DNA from: Parabacteroides sp.
Lineage (GTDB): Bacteria; Bacteroidota; Bacteroidia; Bacteroidales; Tannerellaceae
Direction: 5' to 3'
Assembly (NCBI GenBank): GCA_019411205.1
Contig: DXRF01000073.1
Span: 1-11,801 of the forward strand
DNA length: 11,801 bases
A model generated the notes under the pieces. The model made no database searches and was not told the DNA's origin. It saw only the letters and a program-made list of their open reading frames with translations. The position numbers and the translations under genes are program-made. Shown piece after piece: positions 6,157 through 11,801 of the stretch (position 1 is the stretch's first letter; the number at the start of each line of letters is the position of its first letter).

Positions 6157-8922
6157 ATGTTTTTGAAATACAAATGCCTGATTATTTTGTTGCTTTTCCT
6201 CACCGGAAACATGATGACTGAGGCGCAGGAACTTATAGCCTCGACCGATACCGTGATGACTGTCGTGGGAGATACGGTCGTATCTGCCGGACAGGATAGT
6301 GTGCTTGCGTTGGATAGCGTACCGAAGAAGCAGACGGGGTTGGACGCTCCGGTTTCCTACCAGGCGAAAGACTCCATCATCATGACGGGGGCGAACTGGG
6401 CTTATCTGTTCGGGGAAAGCGATGTGAAATATCAACAGATCGAACTTCAGTCCGAGAAAATCGAGATGAATATGGACAGTAGCTTGGTGTATGCCACTTT
6501 CGGTCTCGACTCGATCGGGGAGGAATTCGGCTATCCTCTTTTCAAAGATGGTGACCAACAGTATGAGTCCAAGACCATGCGCTATAATTTCGGTACGAAA
6601 AAAGGATACATCACGGATGTGATCACGCAGCAAGGCGAAGGCTATGTGACGGCCGGACGTACCAAAAAGATGGACAACGATGTTCTGAATATGAAGGGTG
6701 GACGGTATACGACTTGCGACGAACACGATCACCCTCACTTCTATATCCAGATGACAAAGGCGAAAGTCCGCCCGAAGAAGAATATCGTGACGGGTCCCGT
6801 CTATATGGTGTTTGAGGATGTTCCGCTTTATCCGATCGGTCTGCCTTTCTGCTTTTTCCCGTTTTCGAGTTCTTATTCTTCGGGTATTATCATGCCCACT
6901 TTCGGGGATGAAAGTTCGCGTGGTTTTTACTTGCGCGACGGTGGGTATTATTTTGCGTTGAGCGATTATATGGATCTGGCCTTGACCGGTGAAATCTATA
7001 CGAAAGGTTCCTGGGGATTGTCGGCCCGTTCTTCTTATCGGAAGCGGTATAAGTATTCGGGTAGTTTCAATGCTTCCTATCTGGTTACCCGTTTGGGTGA
7101 CAAGGGGCTTCCCGATTATAGCTTGTCTAAGGACTTCAAATTGAACTGGACACATTCGCAGGACCCGAAAGCCAATCCATACCGGACTTTCTCGGCGAGT
7201 GTGAACTTTGCAACCAGTAGTTATGACCGTAACAACTTGAACAGTTTCTATCCTGGTTCGCAGGGATTTGCGGATGCGAACCAGAATACCAAAGGGTCCA
7301 GCATCAGTATAACGCAGCGTTTCCCGAATAATCCGTTCAGTATTTCGGCTACCATGAATGTGAACCAGCGCTCGAAAGACTCGACGATCTCGCTGACGTT
7401 GCCTGATATTACGATTACGATGAGTCGTATCTTCCCGTTCAAGCGGAAGAATGCGGTCGGTAAAGAACGTTGGTATGAAAAAATTTCCATGAGTTACAAC
7501 GGTTACCTGCGTAATAGTATCGATACGAAAGAAGACAAATTGTTTAAGTCGAGTCTGGTGAAGGATTGGCGGAATGCCATGCAGCACCAGATTCCGGTGA
7601 GTGCGACTTTCTCTCTGTTCAAGTATTTGAATATCTCTCCGTCGTTCAACTATACCGAACGTTGGTACACCAATAAGGTGGAAAAAGCATACGACATGCA
7701 GAAGAAGCAGGTGGTTGCGCGTGATACGACTTATGGTTTTTATCGCGTATTCGATTATAGTACGTCGGTTTCGGCTTCCACTACGCTATATGGTTTCTAT
7801 AAACCGTTGCCGTTTTTGGGAGACAAGATCAAGATGATCCGTCATCGTTTCGAACCTTCGGTAACCTTGAGTTATACGCCTGATTTTGGAGCTTCCAAAT
7901 ATGGTTTCTGGAAAGATCTTATGTATGAAGATCAATACGGACAGACGCAGCAGATCTCTTATTCGCCCTTTGAAAACGGTATGTTTGGAACGGCTCCTAA
8001 TGGGAAGTCGGGAAGTTTGAGTTTTCAATTGGATAACAACATTGAAATGAAGATCAAGTCGGATCGTGATTCGACAGGAGAGCGTAAGATCAGCCTGATC
8101 GATAAGTTGTCATTGGGTATGAGTTATAATATGGCGGCCGATTCGTTCAAGTGGAGTGACTTGAGCGTAGGCTTGCGTCTCAAGTTTTCGAAGAGCTATA
8201 CATTGAACCTGAACGGTACGTTCGATACCTATACCTATGGCTACGATGAAGCGACGAAGACCGTTCGCCGGTTGGATATACCTCGTTGGCAGGCCGGTAA
8301 AGGATTAGGCCGTTTGCGCCAGACCGGTACGAGTTTCTCTTATACCTTTAATAATGATACGTTCGGCAAATTGTTCGGCAAGAAAGATAATAACGACGCT
8401 TCCAACAACCCTCCGACAGACCCCAATGCATCGAACGATCCGGAATTCGAACAAATCTCTTCGGGAGAGGAAGGGGACCAGCAGGGTAAAATGGAAGGCG
8501 GCCGCTTGCGTGGTGCCAAGAAGGATACGGGCGAGTTCGATTCGTATGGCTATATGGTCAATAAGGTACCCTGGAGCCTTTCATTCAGCTATAGCATGCA
8601 ATTGCGTTATGGAGATTTTGATCCGAGCAAGCTCGAATATAAGTACAAGCTTACGCATGCATTGAGTTTTAACGGTAATATCCAGCCGACGAAGAATTGG
8701 CGTTTTAACTTTAATGCCACTTATGACTTCGATACGCATAAGATATCCTATATGACTTGTAATATAACCCGCGACCTGCATTGTTGGCAAATGAGTGCCA
8801 GCTTTGTACCGGTGGGACCTTATAAGTCTTATACCTTCAATATTGCAGTAAGCTCGTCTCTGCTGAAAGACCTGAAATGGCGCCAGAGTAGCAACTATCG
8901 TGACGGACAGAAATGGGATTGA
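6157..8922 (+). CDS. lptD: LptD-like LPS assembly outer-membrane protein
   Basis: LptD is the outer-membrane barrel that, with LptE, inserts LPS into the outer leaflet. The 921-residue product has a signal peptide (residues 1 to about 24, ending near TEAQE). An N-terminal jelly-roll-like part follows (about 55-235: YESKTMRYNF, KKGYITDV, MKGGRYTTCDEHDHPHFYI, VRPKKNIVTGPVYM). The barrel start is VPLYPIGLPFCFFPF, then SSGIIMPTFG, which matches the equivalent segment of E. coli LptD. Alternating aromatic strands run to the C-terminus. The mature protein has four cysteines (187, 232, 868, 876), two near the N-terminus and two near the C-terminus. Residues about 741-795 form an Asn/Asp/Pro/Gly-rich linker, probably a long loop. 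It is longer than E. coli LptD (784), as is usual for Bacteroidetes versions. The stop lies 4 bases from the convergent ung stop. Confidence 0.88.
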   Translation: MFLKYKCLIILLLFLTGNMMTEAQELIASTDTVMTVVGDTVVSAGQDSVLALDSVPKKQTGLDAPVSYQAKDSIIMTGANWAYLFGESDVKYQQIELQSEKIEMNMDSSLVYATFGLDSIGEEFGYPLFKDGDQQYESKTMRYNFGTKKGYITDVITQQGEGYVTAGRTKKMDNDVLNMKGGRYTTCDEHDHPHFYIQMTKAKVRPKKNIVTGPVYMVFEDVPLYPIGLPFCFFPFSSSYSSGIIMPTFGDESSRGFYLRDGGYYFALSDYMDLALTGEIYTKGSWGLSARSSYRKRYKYSGSFNASYLVTRLGDKGLPDYSLSKDFKLNWTHSQDPKANPYRTFSASVNFATSSYDRNNLNSFYPGSQGFADANQNTKGSSISITQRFPNNPFSISATMNVNQRSKDSTISLTLPDITITMSRIFPFKRKNAVGKERWYEKISMSYNGYLRNSIDTKEDKLFKSSLVKDWRNAMQHQIPVSATFSLFKYLNISPSFNYTERWYTNKVEKAYDMQKKQVVARDTTYGFYRVFDYSTSVSASTTLYGFYKPLPFLGDKIKMIRHRFEPSVTLSYTPDFGASKYGFWKDLMYEDQYGQTQQISYSPFENGMFGTAPNGKSGSLSFQLDNNIEMKIKSDRDSTGERKISLIDKLSLGMSYNMAADSFKWSDLSVGLRLKFSKSYTLNLNGTFDTYTYGYDEATKTVRRLDIPRWQAGKGLGRLRQTGTSFSYTFNNDTFGKLFGKKDNNDASNNPPTDPNASNDPEFEQISSGEEGDQQGKMEGGRLRGAKKDTGEFDSYGYMVNKVPWSLSFSYSMQLRYGDFDPSKLEYKYKLTHALSFNGNIQPTKNWRFNFNATYDFDTHKISYMTCNITRDLHCWQMSASFVPVGPYKSYTFNIAVSSSLLKDLKWRQSSNYRDGQKWD

Positions 8923-8926
8923 TGAA

Positions 8927-9589
8927 TCACCATTCGATAGGAGTCTGTCCGGTTGCAATCAGATAATCGTTCGCCTTGCTGAAATGCTTGTTCCCAAAAA
9001 ATCCGCGATAAGCGGAGAGGGGAGACGGATGAGCCGATTTCAATATCAGATTGCGGGAGGCATCGATGAAAGCTCCCTTCCGTTGTGCATACGAGCCCCA
9101 CAGGATGTAAACGATGTGGTTTCGTTCTTCTGTCAGACGGTGGATCACGGCATCCGTGAATTCTTCCCAACCTTTATTCTGGTGTGAGCCGGCTTGGTGT
9201 GCACGAACCGTCAGGGTTGCGTTAAGAAGTAAGACGCCCTGGTCCGCCCAGCGGAGCAGATTGCCGGTTTGCGGTACGGGTTTGCCTAAATCGCTTTCGA
9301 TTTCTTTGAAGATGTTGACGAGTGATGGAGGAAAGGGCGTCCCGTCCTGGACGGAGAAACAGAGTCCGTGGGCCTGGCCGGGTTCATGATAGGGATCTTG
9401 TCCGAGAATGACTACTTTGACCTTGTCGAACGGACAGTGTTCGAACGCACTAAAGATACAGGGGCCGGGAGGATAGATGGTTCTTTGACGGTATTCTTCT
9501 TTGACAAATGTGATCAACTGGCTGAAATAATCCTTTTCAAACTCTGAACTTAATCGTTCTTTCCAGCTCTGTTCTATCTTGACGTCCAT
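8927..9589 (-). CDS. ung: Uracil-DNA glycosylase, family 1
   Basis: Ung removes uracil from DNA, the first step of base-excision repair of deaminated cytosine or misincorporated dUMP. The 220 residues hold every family-1 motif: the water-activating loop GQDPYH (63-68, catalytic Asp65), the Ser/Pro loop PPSL (87-90), the uracil-binding LLLNATLTV (120-128, Asn123) and the minor-groove loop HPSPLSAYRGF (187-197, His187). The length is standard. Transcription runs leftward. Upstream lies the AT-rich inverted repeat separating it from asnA on the same strand, so it may be expressed by read-through from asnA. No full TAnnTTTG box faces it. Its 3' end runs nearly into lptD, leaving no room for a terminator. 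Confidence 0.97.
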   Translation of the reverse strand: MDVKIEQSWKERLSSEFEKDYFSQLITFVKEEYRQRTIYPPGPCIFSAFEHCPFDKVKVVILGQDPYHEPGQAHGLCFSVQDGTPFPPSLVNIFKEIESDLGKPVPQTGNLLRWADQGVLLLNATLTVRAHQAGSHQNKGWEEFTDAVIHRLTEERNHIVYILWGSYAQRKGAFIDASRNLILKSAHPSPLSAYRGFFGNKHFSKANDYLIATGQTPIEW

Positions 9590-9594
9590 AATGG

Positions 9595-9707
9595 TAATTG
9601 AAAATTGAAAATTAGAAATTGAAAATTATCTTTGTCACGCGAATATCAGAAATAATTATCAATAATCCATCCTTAATTTTCAATTTTCAATTTTTAATTA
9701 TCAATTA
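9595..9707. repeat. AT-rich inverted repeat of ATTGAAA-type units between asnA and ung
   Basis: Two 34-base arms (9595-9628 and 9674-9707) are reverse complements at 30 of 34 positions. Both are made of 7-base periods such as AATTGAA/AATTGAA. The 45-base centre contains TATCTTTGTCACGC at its left edge (9627-9640, overlapping the arm by two bases). The right arm includes the asnA stop codon (9705-9707) and the left arm ends 5 bases before the ung start. In RNA it could form a long AU hairpin between the two genes. Confidence 0.75.
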
Positions 9708-10742
9708 GATCAAGTGCATGCCGGCAGCACGGGCTTCGCGGCGCATTTCTTCCGGCCATATACTTGCTTGGATTTCACCGATATGGGCTTTGCGGAGGTA
9801 GAACATACACAAACGGCTTTGTCCGATACCTCCCCCGATGCTTAGGGGCAGTTCGCCGTTCAGCAGACGTTTGTGGAAATATAGTTCTTTCTTTTCTTCT
9901 GCGTTGCAAATTTCCAACTGGCGGAGCAAGGCTTCCTTGTCCACGCGAATACCCATGGAAGACAGTTCGAGCGAACGGTTCAGCACTTCGTCCCAGACGA
10001 GCAGGTCGCCGTTCAGTCCGACTTGTCCGTTTTCCGCAACTGTCGACCAGTCGTCGTAGTCCGGGGCGCGTCCGTCATGTTTCTTCCCGTTGCTTAATTT
10101 GCAACCGATGCCGATGATGAAAACGGCTCCATATTCTTTCGTAATTGCATCTTCCCGTTCTTTCGGCGTGAAGGTGGGGTATTTTTGCAGTAAATCTTCA
10201 GAGTGTATGAAATGGATTTGCTGGGGCAGTGTCGGACGGATTTCAGGAAACATCTCATAGACCAGATATTCGGTACGTACCATGGCTGCATAGATGCGGC
10301 GTACGATTTCTTTCAGAAAATCTACATTCCGTTCTTCGGCTCCCATGACGCGTTCCCAGTCCCATTGGTCGACATATAAAGAATGTAGGTTTCCCAACTC
10401 TTCGTCAGAGCGGATAGCGTTCATGTCGGTATAGATACCGTAGCCTTTTTCGATTTGATAATCGGCGAGAGTAAGGCGTTTCCATTTGGCAAGCGAATGG
10501 ACGATTTCAGCTTTGGCATCGTCCAAATCCTTGATCGGAAACGTGACAGCGCGTTCCGTACCGTTCAGGTCGTCATTGATACCCATCCCTTTTAAAACGA
10601 ACAACGGAGCTGTGACGCGCCGCAACCGTAATTCGGAAGACAGGTTTTGCTGGAAAAAGTCTTTGATCTTTTTGATACCCATCTCGGTCTGCGATAAGTT
10701 CAATAAAGCCTTATATCCTGTTGGTTTAATTAAGTAACTCAT
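9705..10742 (-). CDS. asnA: Aspartate-ammonia ligase (ammonia-dependent asparagine synthetase A)
   Basis: AsnA makes asparagine from aspartate, ammonia and ATP through an aspartyl-AMP intermediate, in the cytoplasm. The 345-residue product is close to the E. coli length (330) and has the class II aminoacyl-tRNA-synthetase-like fold markers of the family: KDFFQQNLSSELRLRRVTAP (residues 27-46), LHSLYVDQWDWE (about 119-130), KHDGRAPDYDDW (about 221-232) and the ATP-site motif GGGIGQSRLC (303-312). The start codon is the ATG at 10742. A promoter with TATCTTTG lies 38 bases upstream. The stop codon lies inside the AT-rich repeat shared with the ung leader. Ung follows on the same strand, and read-through is possible. 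Confidence 0.96.
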   Translation of the reverse strand: MSYLIKPTGYKALLNLSQTEMGIKKIKDFFQQNLSSELRLRRVTAPLFVLKGMGINDDLNGTERAVTFPIKDLDDAKAEIVHSLAKWKRLTLADYQIEKGYGIYTDMNAIRSDEELGNLHSLYVDQWDWERVMGAEERNVDFLKEIVRRIYAAMVRTEYLVYEMFPEIRPTLPQQIHFIHSEDLLQKYPTFTPKEREDAITKEYGAVFIIGIGCKLSNGKKHDGRAPDYDDWSTVAENGQVGLNGDLLVWDEVLNRSLELSSMGIRVDKEALLRQLEICNAEEKKELYFHKRLLNGELPLSIGGGIGQSRLCMFYLRKAHIGEIQASIWPEEMRREARAAGMHLI

Positions 10743-10779
10743 ATACTTGTTGTGCTTTATGTTTGTGAATAATGCGTGA

Positions 10780-10810
10780 CAAAGATACTAATTAATGGCA
10801 AAATAACAAT
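10780..10810 (-). promoter_or_regulatory. Promoter for asnA
   Basis: Reading leftward, ATTG (10807-10810) is followed after 19 bases by TATCTTTG (10780-10787), a good fit to the Bacteroidetes -33/-7 pattern, and then TCACGC. The leader to the asnA ATG is about 30 bases. The same 14 bases, TATCTTTGTCACGC, recur at 9627-9640. Confidence 0.6.
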
Positions 10811-10897
10811 TTTATGCCTTTTTTTATTTGCAAAATGGAAGTAATTATCGTTATGATGCTTGCAAAATATCAAAAGTAATCTTTTTTTGCCCGTTCA

Positions 10898-10929
10898 TTT
10901 GTTTTCCTGCAAGATTATATATACTTTTG
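10898..10929 (+). promoter_or_regulatory. Promoter for tRNA-Arg
   Basis: TTTG (10898-10901), exactly 20 bases, then TACTTTTG (10922-10929). Both elements and the spacing match the Bacteroidetes consensus. The tRNA begins 11 bases after the -7 box, so the 5' leader is only a few bases. Confidence 0.75.
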
Positions 10930-10939
10930 CGCTGTCTTT

Positions 10940-11013
10940 GGCTGGGTAGCTTAGCTGAATAGAGCGTCAGATTCCGGTTCTGAAGGTCGTGGGTTTGAAT
11001 CCCACCCTGGTCA
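10940..11013 (+). tRNA. tRNA-Arg (anticodon CCG)
   Basis: The full cloverleaf is visible. Acceptor GGCTGGG pairs with CCTGGTC (three G-U wobbles). The D stem is GCTT/GAGC with a 9-base loop AGCTGAATA. The anticodon stem is TCAGA/TCTGA around TTCCGGT, with anticodon CCG at 10974-10976. The variable loop is AGGTC. The T stem is GTGGG/CCCAC with loop TTTGAAT. It decodes CGG. CCA is not encoded (A73 is followed by CAA). D-loop position 19 is A and T-loop position 56 is T, instead of the near-universal G19 and C56, while G18-U55 and G15-C48 are kept. It has its own promoter and terminator and is a single-gene unit. Confidence 0.95.
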
Positions 11014-11014
11014 C

Positions 11015-11049
11015 AAAAGGATTTCCATGTACTGGAAATCCTTTTTTTT
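11015..11049 (+). terminator. Rho-independent terminator after tRNA-Arg
   Basis: A perfect 13-bp stem (11015-11027 AAAAGGATTTCCA with 11033-11045) with loop TGTAC runs into eight Ts (11042-11049). It starts 2 bases after the tRNA discriminator base. Confidence 0.9.
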
Positions 11050-11054
11050 ATGGG

Positions 11055-11086
11055 TTTGCGTGTGAACTTTTCTTTTTTATTTATGT
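11055..11086 (+). promoter_or_regulatory. Possible promoter for the DoxX-family gene
   Basis: TTTG (11055-11058), 20 bases, then TATTTATG (11079-11086), one mismatch to TAnnTTTG. It sits just after the tRNA terminator and 39 bases before the DoxX start codon. Confidence 0.4.
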
Positions 11087-11125
11087 TTTATAAATGAATA
11101 ACTAATTTAAGAAAGAACAAAGATT

Positions 11126-11566
11126 ATGTCAGTGGTTTATAAATTTCTTTTTCCTTCCAAGCCGGAAGGATATGCGTTTTCCTTTTTTTTGTTGGCGTTG
11201 CGTATCCTTTTCGGAGTGTTGCTGCTTTCGCACGGTATCCAGAAATGGACGAATTTTAGCGCTATCTCGGAGTCTTTCCCGGATCCGTTGGGTGTAGGAA
11301 GTACGTTGTCGTTGGGACTGGCTATTTTCGGTGAGGTATTTTGCTCCGTGGGTTTTATATTCGGTGCGTTTTATCGCTTGGCTATGATCCCGATGGTCTT
11401 TACGATGGGAATAGCCTTTTTTGTGATACATGGGAATGACCCGTTTGCTGCGAAGGAGCTGTCCTTTATTTATCTGGTGGTGTTTGTACTGATGTATGTG
11501 ACGGGGCCCGGTAAATTTTCTATCGATCATATCATATCCTCAGCCTTATCGGAAAAGAAGCGGTGA
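11126..11566 (+). CDS. DoxX-family integral membrane protein
   Basis: This is a 146-residue four-helix inner-membrane protein. Predicted membrane segments are about 17-37, 58-81, 84-101 and 111-127. Family hallmarks are LALRILFGVLLLSHGIQKW in the first helix, GEVFCSVGFIFGAFYRLA in the second to third, and FFVIHGNDPFAAKELSFIYL between the third and fourth. DoxX proteins are small membrane subunits found in several settings (thiosulfate:quinone oxidoreductase, or unknown redox functions). No partner gene such as doxD or a thioredoxin-like gene is next to it here, so the specific role is unknown. It stands alone, with a likely promoter upstream and a strong terminator 36 bases after the stop. 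Confidence 0.88.
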   Translation: MSVVYKFLFPSKPEGYAFSFFLLALRILFGVLLLSHGIQKWTNFSAISESFPDPLGVGSTLSLGLAIFGEVFCSVGFIFGAFYRLAMIPMVFTMGIAFFVIHGNDPFAAKELSFIYLVVFVLMYVTGPGKFSIDHIISSALSEKKR

Positions 11567-11602
11567 GGGCTGTCTTGAAGAAGTCGTGAGGCATGTACGA
11601 AA

Positions 11603-11642
11603 AACAAAAAAGGCAGGAATTATTATTCCTGCCTTTTTTGTT
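11603..11642 (+). terminator. Rho-independent terminator after the DoxX-family gene
   Basis: A perfect 18-bp stem (11603-11620 with 11625-11642; core GGCAGGAAT) with loop TATT. The 3' arm ends in TTTTTTGTT. Because the 5' arm is A-rich, it can work in both directions. The following 60 bases (11643-11700) hold nothing I can name. Confidence 0.88.
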
Positions 11643-11706
11643 GTGTTAGCCTTCTCTTAAAAAAATAGTGAGAGAATAAGGTGTTTTTTGTGTTGGTTGG
11701 GAGAAT

Positions 11707-11737
11707 AAAAAAAGCAATCATGATTAACATGATTGCT
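11707..11737 (-). terminator. Rho-independent terminator after tRNA-Val
   Basis: On the minus strand AGCAATCATG, loop TTAAT, CATGATTGCT (10-bp perfect stem) is followed by a run of seven Ts. It lies 12 bases beyond the tRNA-Val 3' end. Confidence 0.85.
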
Positions 11738-11749
11738 ATTAAAAAGAGG

Positions 11750-11801
11750 TGGGCGTTGACGGATTCGAACCGCCGACCCTCTGCTTGTAAGGCAGATGCT
11801 C
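11750..11801 (-). tRNA. tRNA-Val (anticodon TAC), 3' part; 5' end outside window
   Basis: On the minus strand the anticodon stem TCTGC/GCAGA (11792-11796 with 11780-11784) encloses CTTACAA, giving anticodon TAC (11787-11789), which reads GTA. The T arm is GGCGG-TTCGAAT-CCGTC with the standard loop. The 3' acceptor strand AACGCCC and discriminator A (11750) follow; CCA is not encoded. The D stem's 3' strand (GAGC) is the last part seen at the window edge. More tRNA genes may lie beyond. Confidence 0.93.

Noticed and set aside
6115..7587. A 490-codon open frame on the minus strand inside lptD.
   Set aside because: It is antisense to a clearly coding lptD, has no signal, domain or promoter, and is rich in Arg, His, Ile and Thr, as expected from the complement of lptD codons.
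10788..10897. AT-rich leader between asnA and the tRNA-Arg promoter with repeated TTGCAAAAT.
   Set aside because: Two copies of a 9-base AT-rich word are expected by chance; no riboswitch or gene could be supported.
11643..11700. Short complementary stretches (CTTCTCT with AGAGAATAAG) suggested a small RNA.
   Set aside because: The pairing is weak, there is no promoter box, and the stretch lies between two strong convergent terminators.

Overview
The window is from a Gram-negative Bacteroidales chromosome, most likely Parabacteroides or Bacteroides. The evidence is the Bacteroidetes promoter type (TTTG about 20 bases ahead of TAnnTTTG), few clear Shine-Dalgarno sites, the Bacteroidetes form of LptD, loose Bacteroidetes lipoboxes, and tRNA genes without an encoded CCA. 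The genus is an inference.

Layout from left to right: (1) the 3' part of an ompH/skp-like chaperone gene with a strong terminator, an interspersed-type palindrome, and murI; (2) a leftward pair, an M23 peptidase lipoprotein gene followed by a YccF-family membrane protein gene; (3) two rightward tandem META-domain lipoprotein genes ending in a perfect 19-bp palindrome; (4) a leftward gene for a DUF1343/NamZ-type secreted protein, divergent from a gene for an HD-domain phosphohydrolase; (5) a large rightward lptD-like gene that meets the leftward ung gene with 4 bases between them; (6) asnA, leftward, separated from ung by a 113-base AT-rich inverted repeat; (7) a complete tRNA-Arg(CCG) with its own promoter and terminator, a DoxX-family gene, and the 3' part of a tRNA-Val(TAC) on the minus strand at the right edge.

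The common theme is the cell envelope: outer-membrane protein chaperoning (OmpH), D-glutamate supply (MurI), peptidoglycan cleavage (M23, NamZ-like), LPS insertion (LptD) and envelope lipoproteins (META). Ung (DNA repair), AsnA (asparagine synthesis) and the tRNAs are unrelated housekeeping genes. No gene-free stretch exceeds 300 bases.

I found no defence system, CRISPR array, intact transposon or clear novel multi-gene system. The signals most worth a second look are a compensatory change in the tRNA-Arg elbow pair (A19-U56 for the usual G19-C56), two different interspersed-type inverted repeats, a palindrome that resembles two joined insertion-sequence ends, a 14-base promoter-like sequence present both ahead of asnA and inside the asnA-ung spacer, and the cysteine layout of LptD.
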